Part shown: positions 10,547 through 22,452 of the stretch, piece after piece
Layout: each line of letters opens with the position of its first letter
Position numbering within the stretch: position 1 is the stretch's first letter
From: Sipunculus nudus
Taxonomy: Eukaryota > Annelida > Sipuncula > Golfingiida > Sipunculidae
DNA: 64,000 nucleotides
Direction: 5' to 3'
Assembly: GCA_026874595.1 (NCBI GenBank)
Contig: CM049306.1
Location: 78,212,142 to 78,276,141 of the forward strand
Notes under the pieces: generated by a model
The model's database searches: none
What the model was told of the DNA's origin: nothing
Seen by the model: only the letters and a program-made list of their open reading frames with translations
Position numbers and translations under genes: made by a program

Positions 10547-13500
10547 CGTGCCTTGACAATCCGGACTTTAATAATCCGGAAACCTTGCAATCCGACTTTT
10601 TTAGTAAAACACGAATGGATCCCATAGAAATTAGCCTTGACAAACCGACAGCCTTGGATTCCGACTCGGACATAACTTTTCCCGACACAAACAAGCATAC
10701 CGACGTACAGACGTGCCTTGACAATCCGACCTGAAACCCATTCCCTTTGATGTCAGTTGTCGGCCCAGGTGGCACGCGCGGCCCCGTGGCTGATGATGCC
10801 TAGCCCAGCTAATTAACTACGGATGGGAAAACAAACATCGCTGGCCTCCCGGTATTGTCACCTGACCGCACTAATTACATTATTGTATCACTTTGATGGT
10901 AACAACCATTGTCCCCACATAAACAAAGTGACATTTTGTTTGGTTCTTTGAAGATCTTTAATGTCTAAGAAATTAAAGTACGGAGTGACATGTTTTGACA
11001 CCTGAGCTGTTTCCGTGTGAGCACACCTGTATCTTATATAAACTGAACAAATATTGAAACCATCATTCATACAGTCAGATCGCTACTACTCAGTTCTCTG
11101 CTGTACTTAATCACGCTTTTGCTGTCGATATTGTCAGATATTTACACATAATTTCACTGTAATACTCACGCACCTACATGTGCGATCATGGAGAGACCAG
11201 CGAAAAGAAAACGTACAGAGATCACAGCTGCAGTTAAGAAGGCTCAATGTCAGTATAAGAAAGACAACCCTAGATGCTCCCAAGAAAATCTTGTCAAGTA
11301 TGCAGAGGAAACGTATTCTGTGAGAATTGGACGTTCCACTATCTCGGACATCCTCAAGCAGAGTGAAAAGTGGTTAGCCTGTGAAACAGTCACCAGCGCC
11401 GAACAGAAATCGACACGGATAACACAGCCGAAACACGCCAAGTTTGACGATGCCTTATTCTTGTGGTTCACCAATGCTACTGCCCATAACATCGCTATAA
11501 GCGACGACATCCTGATCTTGAAAGCCAAAGAAATCGGCAACTCGCTTGACATCACAGACCTAGTATACTCCCGTGGATGGTTGTGGAACTTTAAGAAACG
11601 GCGAGGGATATCACTGCGAGAGAAACACGGAGAGTCAGCCAGCGCAGATTTGACAGCTGCAGCCGATGCCCGCGTAAAGATGAGAGCCATACTGAAAGAT
11701 TACGAGTTGAAGGACATCTTCAACTTTGATGAAACGGGACTGTTTTACCGGCTGGAACCAAACAAGACCCTAGCTAGCGGACCGGTAAAGGGAACGAAAC
11801 GATGCAAGGACAGAATATCAGTTGGCTTATGCGCGAACGCTGACGGCAGTGAGAAGTGGATGCCTGTCATTATCCACAAGTCAAAGAATCCGCGATGCTT
11901 CAGCGGCTTCAACCCAAAGATCTTTGTGGACTACTACTCAAACAAGAAGGCGTGGGTGACAGCTGTTATCTTTCAAGAAATTTTGGAGAAGCTTGAGAGG
12001 AAAATGCGCCTACAGAAAAGAAAGATCATCCTCCTTGTGGATAATGCCCCTAGTCATAGTGTGGCTAATCTGGATTTACGTCACGTGCGCGTCGAGTTCC
12101 TGCCACCAAACACGTCGGAGGAACAGCCCATGGATGCGGGGGTGATAAGAAACTTCAAGGTGCATTACAAGCGTTACTTGCTGAAACAGTACGTCCAGAA
12201 CTTCGATGAGAATGGATCAGTGGAGCGCATTAATGTAAAGGATGCGATTTACTTCGTCCGTGACGCTTGGAACGATGTAAAACAGTCAACGATCGCCAAC
12301 TGCTGGCGGCATACTGGGATTTTAGCAGGCGACACTGAAGTGTCCAGTGAAAACACAGAAACCCCGCCGGCGGAAAGTGAACTTGGTGACCTCATACGAG
12401 CACTCCCACTAGCTGATCATGTGACCGCGGAAGAATATGTATCCTGGGATAGCGCAGAACCAACGGAGGCCATGTTATCAACGCCTGATATCGTCTCACT
12501 GGTCAGCTGCACATCGACAGATGGAGGTGACAGCAATTCGGATGAGGATAGTGAACCCCCAGAGCAAGTAACCGCAAAAAGAGCCATAGCTGGCATTGAG
12601 TCGGGGCTCCGTTACATGGAACAGGAAGGCTTCTCAGCCGAGGATATTGACGCTATTTGCGCGGAGTGTTACGGAAGGTAAAGGAACACAGCATGAAGAG
12701 AGCTCGCTACCAGACGGACTTGTTTTCCTTTTTTAAACGTTGATAGACACACCTTGCATTTTTTGTTGTTTACAGGGATGCATGGATACCAGATAGACTC
12801 TTTTACCTTCCGAAGTATGTGAATAAACACATCATGCATGTATTGTTCATGGGTAATATGGATACCAGAGTCGGAGAGACTTGTTGTTTTTCTAGTGGAA
12901 ATAAAACATCATGATTATTCATGGATGTATCTTTTTTGTATGCCTCCTTTTTGTATGTAATAAAAGAGTATTGTATACCATATTTCGTTTTATTCTGTTT
13001 ATTTGCTTTTTAATGATCATAATAAATATTATAGTGCCAGTTACATCTGTTTCCGACAGTAGCCAACCCGCCCCATCCCCGTTTGACACTTTGACGTCCG
13101 TGATTTAACAAACCGACAGCCTTGTAATCCGACATAAATATCACATTCACAATTGGTGTCGGATTATCAAGGCACGTCTGTATATATATTATGCACACTA
13201 TTTGCTATGATTGGTATACTAAATCAGCCATGTCTATCTTTAACTTATTAAAAATCCAAAGATAATATTAGAATCTTTATGTTAACACGATCTAACTTCA
13301 CAAGTAATAATTAAGTATTGCCATGGTCACTGTCTGGAATTAGAAAAGAACTTTGTTATCAATGTTACATGTGAAATAAGACAGGGATATGGTCCCTGCG
13401 GCAGGTTGTATATATGAAACGTTTACCTGTTGGGGTGAGGAAACTCTTCACAATGTGTTGCTGATTTGTTTCAATCAGCGCCTTAATCAGCTTATCGATT

Positions 13501-15732
13501 TGATCCAAAGGCTTCCTTTCCACAATCTTCGGTATCTTTTCGTTTATTTCGCCTTTAACCGTGCACGCCTTCAAAAAGAAGCATTGAAAAACTTCACATA
13601 AATTTACCATCATACAAAAAGCATAAAACGTCCAATAGTGAATATTGTTACAAAAGGTACTTAACTAAAGTAGTTACAAATTCTTGACGAAAAAATTATA
13701 ATCAATTTTAAGATATCATTCAAATGAAAACGTTATGGAATTCTGTTCTACTTCATGATGCCACCTAGTTTTAGATAATTCTATCAAATCTATTTAGCAT
13801 ATTCATCTGGCATACAAAGGAGGAACAAGTAGTTTGTGGTAAAATCTTTGGTAGATTTGAAGGAAATCAACTTTACAAGCAGGGCTCTATTGTACACAAT
13901 AAAATGACATTTTTTTAAAGACTCAGATGTTCCATAATATGGTTTACATGATTTTAATACAGGATTGGAGATGAGCACTATGAGCAATGAGGCTTTATGA
14001 GCAGGGCTTTTTAATCTCTATGTTTCAATCAACCCTGTAAAAAATTTTTCATACTTTTCTTTTAGTTCTTGAACATAAACGTTGAAAGATCGAGGGAACC
14101 TCATGTTAATTCAGTCATAAAGTGTCTGTCACTTTCTGTTTATCGGTGAACTTGCTTTTACATTATTATACTACTGTTTCTTGAATCCATCATGTATTTA
14201 AACCATAAATTATGTGAAATTCTATTTGCATGTTAAATATGTATGCATACACACTTGTGTTATTTAAAAAAGGATTTATGTTTATAGGTATTTCATGATC
14301 AATTCATTAATCTATTAATTATTCAGTTGATCTCAGCTGTCCCGTAATGAGTGGCATTATTCAAGGTCACAGAGGAAATCTTACCTTTATGGATAATCAT
14401 ATAACCTTACCATTTTTGTATGCGACCTTTGATGCTGTTTTTAGAACCCCTAAAGCAAAAACCTGGACCGCCAATGATACGTATGCAACAGAACTGTTTA
14501 TTCTGTTGGTATTTTGGAACATGCCATACATATGTCATTATTTTGGCCTGGTGGATGAATACCTGCCTTTTACAGGGATGTCCTATTTAGGCCTACGGGC
14601 TTCGCTTGTCTTTAGCATTTTTGACAACGCTAGCACGCATTTCCGTTTAGGGACGACTATTTCATGTGCGAGATCAGAAAAAAATCAATGTAAAGTTGCA
14701 AGCGTGACACCAATAATTATGGTAACCGAATCCTAAAAATGTCCTTGACATTTAAAGGAAATCACCTGCACGACACTAGAAATGAGGACCCATTTGTCAA
14801 CAAAATTAACACACCTTTCAGCCAGAGGTCGTTTCTACTTTAAACAAGCGAATTCGTGGAATTAATGCCTCCCGCGTTGGGCTCTTGTTGTCTTTAATGT
14901 TTGATAAGCAAAAACAATAATGACATGTGGAGAAAATCTTGTGCGCCCATGAAAACTTAAACAGATGCACTTTGACAAGTAGAGACTTCTGCAGGCAAAC
15001 ATTAAAACTAAGACACATTTAGAAATAGGACCAAAATTTGGTTATATCGTTTTTAAGCTTGAGAGTTTATTTTTCAGACTGACCCTCCAAAACAAATCCT
15101 AATCAAGGTTTGTATGAGAGCAATGACTGATCAAAATTTGAAAGAAATCCGATAAAATAAAGGAAAGTTATTGCACAGAAACGAAAACTTGACGGACGGA
15201 CAGAGAGACGGACAGACAAACCCTAATCAATCTCCCCCGCTTCCGCGAAGCACAGTGGGACAACCGGGACTTCTTGTCTAAACTGTCAAACTTAAATTCA
15301 AAATGTGCTTCATTTCAATAAAACACTTTCTTTTTACATTACATATGATCATGCCGTCAAAATATTACTTTTTCCGTAAAGTCCATACAAATAAATAAAC
15401 ACTCATGTTTATATAATTTACCTTGGAACAATTCTTATATAATACATCTAAACGAACTCCATTGTCCTCTTCACTACATTGATACCTACGCTGCTTGTGT
15501 ACTTTGAAGCCCCGATCCATTGTGTGGTCAGATTTGGACTCCCTATACGGCTTGTGTGTATATGTATTACCTGCATCGTGTCCCTTTCATCTTCATCAAT
15601 GACCTTCCTCGAATAGAGGATCTGTATCAGCTTTGGCTTTGGATGAATATGTTCTATTAGCTCAACATAGTTCTCTCTGATCAATTTGTGGTAAACACTG
15701 ACATCATTATGGTTGTTTCTTTCTTCCTCCAT
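9707..15732 (-). CDS. CARD-domain protein gene, copy 2 (exons 1-3)
   Basis: Tandem duplicate of the CARD gene at 1818-7839. Exons are 15732-15571 (helices 1-3), 13568-13427 (helices 4-6) and 9828-9707 (acidic linker), with identical predicted sequence and splice sites, and the same pogo insertion in intron 2. Its exon 3 is followed, in transcription order, by the 5' flank and exons of copy 1 rather than by its own 3' exons. This copy is therefore a 5' fragment, unless it splices into copy 1. Splicing from its phase-0 exon 3 donor into the copy-1 exon 2 acceptor (also entered in phase 0) would keep frame. If the duplication is an assembly artefact, only one of the two copies is real. Confidence 0.75.
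10543..13180 (+). mobile_element. pogo/Tigger-type DNA transposon, copy 2
   Basis: Carried along by the segmental duplication rather than independently inserted. It sits at the same intron position, with the same flanks, termini and ORF as 2650-5287, and it starts directly after a (TA)n tract. No difference from copy 1 was seen inside the element. Confidence 0.93.
11188..12681 (+). CDS. pogo/Tigger-family transposase, copy 2
   Basis: 497 aa, identical in predicted sequence to the product of 3295-4788. It has two CENP-B-like DNA-binding domains, a DDE domain with D181, D285 and D316, and an acidic tail. It is intact and has the same upstream TATA-like site and downstream AATAAA signals. Identity of both copies is explained by the 7.9-kb duplication and is not evidence of transposition. 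Confidence 0.93.
   Translation: MERPAKRKRTEITAAVKKAQCQYKKDNPRCSQENLVKYAEETYSVRIGRSTISDILKQSEKWLACETVTSAEQKSTRITQPKHAKFDDALFLWFTNATAHNIAISDDILILKAKEIGNSLDITDLVYSRGWLWNFKKRRGISLREKHGESASADLTAAADARVKMRAILKDYELKDIFNFDETGLFYRLEPNKTLASGPVKGTKRCKDRISVGLCANADGSEKWMPVIIHKSKNPRCFSGFNPKIFVDYYSNKKAWVTAVIFQEILEKLERKMRLQKRKIILLVDNAPSHSVANLDLRHVRVEFLPPNTSEEQPMDAGVIRNFKVHYKRYLLKQYVQNFDENGSVERINVKDAIYFVRDAWNDVKQSTIANCWRHTGILAGDTEVSSENTETPPAESELGDLIRALPLADHVTAEEYVSWDSAEPTEAMLSTPDIVSLVSCTSTDGGDSNSDEDSEPPEQVTAKRAIAGIESGLRYMEQEGFSAEDIDAICAECYGR
13427..13568 (-). CDS. CARD gene copy 2, exon 2
   Basis: Identical to exon 2 at 5534-5675; CARD helices 4-6. Confidence 0.78.
15571..15732 (-). CDS. CARD gene copy 2, exon 1
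   Basis: Identical to exon 1 at 7678-7839; 54 codons, phase-0 donor. Confidence 0.78.
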
Positions 15733-17373
15733 TTTGCAACAATGTCGTATTATAACACTACAGGAGATAGTAAGCTTGAACCCCGGAATGCGTCAGCTCA
15801 AATTTACCAAAGTCTGAATAGAGCGGGAAGTTGTCTGTGCGATAACTAGGCCATTAGTGTGAAAAAACGTATGCTGCAGCAACCGCGTGCATATGACAGA
15901 TGGTGGTTATCAAGAGCTAGGTAGTCATACAGGAAGGTGGTGGTTCAAATATTGCTAAATAACAATGTTTTGTGCACAATGTTGTCTGAAGGTCAAAGGT
16001 CACATGCATAAAAAGATGCTCTCAGCTTTGTTTTCTAATTATAGATGCTTTTTGGGGCTGATTAATATGCATTTAAAACCACCCACCTCTTTGTAATATA
16101 TCAATGAAGAGAAAGCCTATCGATTCTTAGATCACTCATGTTCCAAACCTGTTTGATAAGCCTACGGGCGACGGACAAATTAAGACCCATGGCTACAGCT
16201 CAGCATGACTGAAAGTCAGCTAAGCTAATGAAACCTGACTTTGGTTGAAATAACAAGCATCAGGATGACGAATGAGTGATGACCTCAACCCCCCCCCCCC
16301 CCCCAAACAACACACACACACACACACACCGACATACAGGGATTGGATCAATCCATATCAAATACTTTTCATATATGAAAACGGGTCCATGACATGCGGG
16401 CGCACAGTTGATGAAATATTTGTTTGACAAGGCAGAGTTACGCCTATAATCTAAGTTTTCATTTACCGGGAGCCTTATTTTATGTTTGCGGAACCTCTGA
16501 GAGCGACCCAGGTGCATTGGCGGGAATGTTTTTGTTCCCACTAGCCTTAAATTGAGTTCCTTTTTTTCATATGTCCTTGCTGCCGCTGTACTCCAAAATC
16601 TGCAAAGACGAGCCCTCTACTTATAAAAAGTTTGAGCTAACATGCACCAAAAGCCACTTGAGATAAGCTCCTACTGGTCTTTCTCCTTAACAGACGGAGG
16701 GGGTTTTCCCGGAAACAGATGCACACGTGATAGCTCAAAGCTGTTTTGGCGATCGTGTTAATAACTTTTTTTGTATGCTTGTTTAATGAAAATGTAATTT
16801 AATAATCGAATGTGTGTACCACTGTATCAGTGGCGGATCTGGGGGGGGGGGGGGGGGGGGGGGATGGTCAAGTGGGTCTTCCTGGGCGTGACCTTCGCCT
16901 TTCCAAAATCCTAGACCCGCCTCCGTATATTATACACCAATCACTTCCAGTGACATTAACACTCACTCAAAATTTCTCTTATGCGAAGGAAACTTCAAAT
17001 GCTCTGAAAGAATGTAAAAACCGAACGCACTTTTGCATTTTTGCTGATTCGAGCGTGAAACATCACATCAATGATAAATCCCCCGCCACACATAAACGCA
17101 TGTCGCAACTAAAAATATAATTCTTCACCATCCCATATTAGGAATCAGCCGCTTCGCTCATAAAGGTCATCTAATACAAATGGTAGCAGGCGCAAGCGGA
17201 TGTAGTTTATAAAATATTTTCCCCCATTGCCGTTTTTGTAAGCCTACCTTTTAGATTGACCTAGTTGTATAGGCGGGAACCTCAGTCATGACCCAGTTAT
17301 TTGGACATGATTATTTCATCTGTTAAACCAACATCGGTTATTAATGGAAACCCCCAAGAGCAGTTCCTAGGTT

Positions 17374-17883
17374 ACTCAGTGCATTTATCAGTGTGTTTAT
17401 CTGGATTTACATATTACATTCGGTTAATATCAAGTAGGCTCAAGTAAGCTCCGGGAGGCAAACACGGCAGTTTTGGGAAGTTCACGTGTTCGAAATTCGA
17501 CATCCGATGTGGCCCGTGAAGCCGCCGTGTAGGGATCCGGGACCGCCGTGTTCATCCGTGCTTATATGGTACTGGGACTCTATCGCAAGCATGCCTGCGT
17601 TCATAAAAGAACTCCATATACTTAATCGAACTGCCCAAGATCTCAGTTGCGGGAACTATACCATTGACCCAATTTTTTTAACTGCCAGTGTCTAGTATTA
17701 CTATAATCGCATTATATGATACCGTCGTGGTCACGAGTTGACATTCGGTACACAAGTTGTAGTTATACAAACTCATGGTTAGGAAACCAATAAATTATCT
17801 GCAGACACCTTCCCACAGTAAAACTAAATGACCTGAACTAAGCTTTATTCCGTGTACATTATAAACTCTAAGGTGGCACCGTA
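17374..17883. other. No feature seen
   Basis: Unique-looking flank right of the tandem duplication. The 69-aa ORF at 17486-17695 has no recognisable motif. Confidence 0.5.
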
Positions 17884-18015
17884 CTACGGTGGCTCGTATA
17901 GGACACCCGGAATTTTTATCATGTATCCACGTGATAGTATCTCGTGGCCACGCGATAATTCTTTCGTTCACTGTCTGTGGTCTGTTTTTAGGATGTCCTA
18001 TACGAGCCACCGTAG
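17884..18015. mobile_element. Foldback MITE
   Basis: 132-bp element whose ends, ctacggtggctcgtatagga (17884 on) and its inverted copy at 17991-18015, match over 25 bp with one mismatch. The interior carries atctcgtggccacgcgataa, itself centred on the palindrome cgtggccacg. No coding capacity; small ORFs across it (17889-18095 and 17795-18010) are chance. Non-autonomous element by structure; family not recognised. Confidence 0.75.
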
Positions 18016-18182
18016 TTTTTCCGAGCGTTGATGCAACTTTATTTGTTTCTATGTATTTCGTTGTATGTACGTTTGCGCCGAATGCTTCGAGGTAAATTTT
18101 CAGGGGTTTTCATTGCGTTGGTTCAACATTGCATTGCGTTGGTTCAACTTGCCCATTTTAATTTGTTCATGGAAAACCTAAT

Positions 18183-18288
18183 GGGGGGGGGGGGGCAGGG
18201 AGACATTTATTTATCCAGTTATGGATTTCAAATTATGAACATTTAGTATGACACATATTTTTCCCGAACAAATCCCCCCCCCCCCATT
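18183..18288. repeat. Inverted G-run / C-run pair
   Basis: A run of about 13 G at 18183 and a run of about 13-14 C at 18275, roughly 80 bp apart, able to form a hairpin. Confidence 0.7.
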
Positions 18289-18496
18289 TCCCCGCTCACA
18301 TATTCTGTGAACAAACATGGCACATAAGAGTTGTACGAGTCTCGGTTGCATCATTTCAGGTCTCAGATTATTAAGCTCGCTCTTTGCGCATGCACTGAAA
18401 TAATTGATCATAATCTTCATCCAGTGTCAAGAAACATGCCTGAAGGATTTATGATGTAGGTCTTACTGTATTGTCTATCTCAATTTATCTCTTTAA

Positions 18497-18624
18497 TTAT
18501 TATCGCGTGACGAGGAGATACTATCGCGTGGGAACGAGATAATTATCGCGTGGCCATGAAATACTATCGCGTGGATAACGAGACAAAAGTAATTTTGTGT
18601 ATGTCCTATACGGGCCACCGTTAC
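18497..18624. mobile_element. Partial relative of the foldback MITE
   Basis: Four tandem copies of about 22 bp starting tatcgcgtgg (from 18501, 18522, 18544 and 18565), ending in gtcctatacgggccaccgt. This end matches the terminus of the MITE at 17884-18015. The opposite terminus is missing, so this is a truncated or one-ended copy. Confidence 0.6.
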
Positions 18625-19334
18625 AGATGTTTCCTTATGTTTCATATCATCAGAGAGGGCAAGTACCTTCTTGCTTTGGTCATGTATGGGGGTTAGCATA
18701 TTCTTTCATCGGCGAATGGTGACACATTGAATATTTTAATCTGTTTTAAAATCCTCGTTTTTACTTTTTATTGCCTTTAGGCCCCTGGACAGACACATGG
18801 ACGAGTCACAATTTGCGAGGGATTTTTTTAATTTGAAATAATTACTGTTCTGCTACTAATATAAAAGAACGTGTAATTTAGTAAAACTATATCATAATTT
18901 ATATCACATAGCATGAAATATCATAATCTGGGGTTATAAAGCTACAATATCTACAACATGCATTTGTAAATATTTGTTTGTACATATAACGTGACACATG
19001 ATATTCCCTTCTTGGGTAAGTTGCTAATGCGACTGTAAATAACAGATTGGGTGATGTATATCGGTACACCCTTATCCTAAGGGTGTAGGCCCAAATGGCT
19101 AAGTTCATACAACATTTACTTGCCGAGGGCAAGTTTGCCACTGCTCATAATAAAGATCCATGGGAATAATAGACTTAAGGACCCAGTTTGCATAGACGGG
19201 AACTGCAAACGTGTCCTATTTTTTTTTCTTAGTGATATATGAAAGTTCTATATGACAATAATCGCATGGTAAGTTAAAGCCAACTGAGAGAAAACCGCAC
19301 TACAATGGCACGTCTTGGGAAGTTATTGAAAAAT

Positions 19335-19687
19335 TAAGCAGGGTTTGAAAATTCTCCAAACAGACATAACCTATCACTGGACGTCTGGGCCATTTATACA
19401 ACGCAATCGGAAATACGTGTGTACGCAGGTACGTCCGGTGGAATATCATCTATAAACAGCCACATTGACATTTGAGAGCTTGAATCATATAGAAGATAAG
19501 GGACCTAAAATAATAAACTGTCACGTTTATGGTTTGTTTCCCAGAAAGAATTATTCAGTTTTAAATACGATGGAAAATCCAAATTTAACGCTTCATGCAA
19601 CACACAGACACAGTTCCCCCTCGTTTAGATCGTGGAATAATGCACATTATACGTAAAAAAGGCCTTTTGCGCTGATAGTTGACGTAT

Positions 19688-19690
<3 letters not shown>
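19335..19690 (+). repeat. Array block B, first copy
   Basis: Runs from tttgaaaattctccaaacag to gttgacgtatg. It has close relatives at 24160-24535, 28815-29170, 36735-37100, 48135-48500, 51300-51575 (truncated), 59145-59520 and 59725-60060. It is the most easily recognised marker of the array. No reading frame is conserved between copies. Confidence 0.75.

Positions 19691-19736
<46 letters not shown>
19691..19736. repeat. (TA)n microsatellite
   Basis: Alternating TA tract between array blocks. Other TA tracts lie in the same array at 31924-31968, 34371-34415 and 39997-40042. Confidence 0.95.
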
Positions 19737-19738
<2 letters not shown>

Positions 19739-22059
19739 CTCACCAGCATTATTAACAAACTGACATGACATGACTGAACCGTAACCTTTTACCTTTGACA
19801 TCCACACTGACAACAAAATAATCCCGCTGTTTGTTACAAATGTTTATCGCATACTTCTTATAATAAACATATAGTTGATAAAAGCGGAACGTGTAGATAA
19901 CCCTGCATTTGAACACATAGTTACAGGGGGTTTTGTCAAAATGACTGCGTTACATAAGCTCGAACATATTTGTTCTGAACGTTCTTTTTCAGAAGTCTCT
20001 GTCTATGGTTATGATATCCAAAATAGGCAGTTGCACATCCAGGAAAATATCAATTGCCTTTACCAACACCCATAATTGACACCTTATAATGCCAATAAAC
20101 CAGGCACAATTGCAAATAGATCACCAGAATTCATCAGATGTCTGAAAGTAATGATCTACCAAAATAATAGGCCTCCATCAGAAACAAAATATAATCAAGA
20201 AGGCAGAAAAACCACCTCCAGTGTCCACTGTAAAGAGATTAAAAGGTGACAACGATTTGACCAAAACCAAAGAAGTCAAATAACCACGTGGGTACCAATG
20301 GTTAGCTGAATTTGGTTGAGCTTTGATACTAGGTGCATTAGGAACTTGTTGTCCTGAAGGCGCCATACATGACCCTGAAATTTATACACTTTTTATGCAT
20401 TTAGTCACTAGTCATAGGGACTAAATTACCCATGTGGTGATAGACATTTCGTAGGGTCAATATTTAAGCAAAATTGGCAAAATGCAGCACAAGTTATAAT
20501 AAAAATAATAATAATAGTCATGGTTGAAAATTTACGTTTGGTTTTTATTGGGAAAATGATGTTTCCGGCACGTAGCTTGCAGAATAGCAGGCACTGTTAC
20601 ATTTTTTTTAAAGATTTCCATGAAGCTGCTTCCCCGGACCACCCTTGATAATAAGTTACCAGTAAAGTTTAACGATTATGATCGGTACCATATAATACAT
20701 TCGCGTTTCAAAAGTTGCTGTGTTCAAAATGCAGGCTATGCGTAAAACAATTTCTGTTGGTGCCACCTATCGACTGTACATGTGGCCCCACTAGGCTTCA
20801 GTAACTGATAAAACTCGATTTGTTTATATACAAGACTTGAGAACACTACATGAAAACCTTGAGTTAATCGTCGTTTTAGAGCTGTGATTCAGGATGACAA
20901 AGTGACAGAAAGCGTCAGTATGATCATGTATAACAAGTGGTAAAGTGTGCAATACATAGCTGGGGTACTAGCTATCATTCACATTCACATGTAAAATAGT
21001 TTTTTTGTTTAACTCAGATGGCTGTTGACCTACAGAAACAAGTTAATATCGACTGAACATATTAACTCAGTTGGAAAATATTATCTGACTGAGTTTAAGT
21101 TACTCTGTTACTTAAAAGACGTTCCGCCTCTATGACCGGGTTACTGAATAAATGGTTGGTATAATCTGATATTTGATAATATTTTATTTATGGATCCTAG
21201 ATATTCCTTTACTCATAAACACATAATGTACCACTTATTTGATCATCCGGTTGTTTCCCAAACGTTGTGTAATTGATGTTGGTGTCCATAAACAGTAACC
21301 TACCTGCCACAAATAGCCAGAAATCACATATGTCCTCAATCACATAGTAATAAATCTACCTAACATCATTAATCTAGGTGAAGACTGCAATTTCCCGTTT
21401 AACACGTATTGTTTTGTTAGGCCCCATACACGATAAAATTTTCGTAACAGGATGTCCCTTAAACAAACTACTAGTATTCGCCTTTCCCCTGACAGAACTG
21501 AATGCCTACAGCATTATTTAAATGTCCGCTCTCTTGTTCATCTGTGTGATTACAAAAGTATTTCATTGTAGTTAATCCATACTATCCACTGGGGTAACTG
21601 TCACTGATATTTTCTGTATGAATCAAAATAAAAACGCTCTACTAATTTGAGTTAAAATTAACGTAACGTTTCACAGTCTTATACAAAATTAAGATATCAC
21701 CGAAAATAAAATTTCGCTTTGTGAAAATAGCAAAAAATAGACTATGGCTATATACATGTAACAGGCTGTGCTGTTACTTCACGGTGAAGAATGTATTGTC
21801 TACAAGTATCTCACAAAGATTTATAAAGATCTATAAAGTACAATTTAGAATAAACTAGGTGACTGTTTTAGGTATTATGTATATATCAGGTATATGTGGG
21901 GTAGGTATTCGGTTAAAATATATTACAGAAGGAATTGAATAAATGCTGAATTTAACATCGTTAGGCGAAGGTTCCGGTGTTCTTCAACATTATATCTGTT
22001 TTGCCAGCAAGGCAAAGGAGGTTTATGAGAGCATTTGGCCAGACAGCTGTGAAGGTCAC

Positions 22060-22452
22060 GCCCCCGCTCCCCTTTTGTTTACATGCTGGGGTGCGATGCC
22101 CGCGATGGTGGTGGTGGATTATATTCTGATATCACCGACGATGTCAGCCTCGTCCAATTTTACGCTTTGCATTCCTGGTCTTTTTGCCCTGTTCATTCTT
22201 GTAGCTATACCGGCTCCATGGGGAGCATACCACCAAGGCAGCCATATCAGGTGCTACAAGGTTATACGCTCAACGTTTGTCTGCCTCCCTTGACTAGTAC
22301 CCTTTCATTCCCGGGTCGAGAGAGCGCACCATTGTTGTAAAGACTTTGGCCAGGAGACTCAGCACAGACGGCGGCCAGAGCGAGACGGGAACCAACAAGC
22401 TTGCGGTCACAAGTCTAGGGCCCTAACCATTACGCCCCAAGCCACCACGCTT
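22060..22452 (-). mobile_element. tRNA-derived SINE (minus strand)
   Basis: Read on the minus strand from about 22452, the head resembles a tRNA. There is an A-box-like region (gtggcttggggcgtaatggt) and then cttgtgaccgcaagcttgttggttcccgtctc, with a B-box-like ggttcccgtctc. A body of about 300 bp follows. Ends and target duplication were not fixed. It interrupts the array after a block ending gaatttaacat (about 21957). ORFs at 21943-22340 overlap it and are not believed. Confidence 0.6.

Larger units (their letters stand above)
9477..17373. repeat. Tandem segmental duplication, copy 2
   Basis: Direct repeat of 1588-9476 with the same gene and transposon content. The junction reads ggtt-cc-tagtatat: the right breakpoint sequence (ggtt, followed at 17374 by actcag) is joined to the left breakpoint (tag, preceded at 1587 by caca) with about two extra bases. 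No transposon ends or long homology sit at the breakpoints. That suits end-joining or replication-based duplication, or a mis-assembly. Confidence 0.95.

Noticed and set aside
19067-19087. Hairpin acacccttatcctaagggtgt in an array block
   Set aside because: A clean 9-bp stem, but the paralogous blocks at about 31090 and 36480 do not keep it, so it is probably chance.
22083-22340. 85- and 116-aa overlapping ORFs
   Set aside because: Lie within the minus-strand SINE; no motif.
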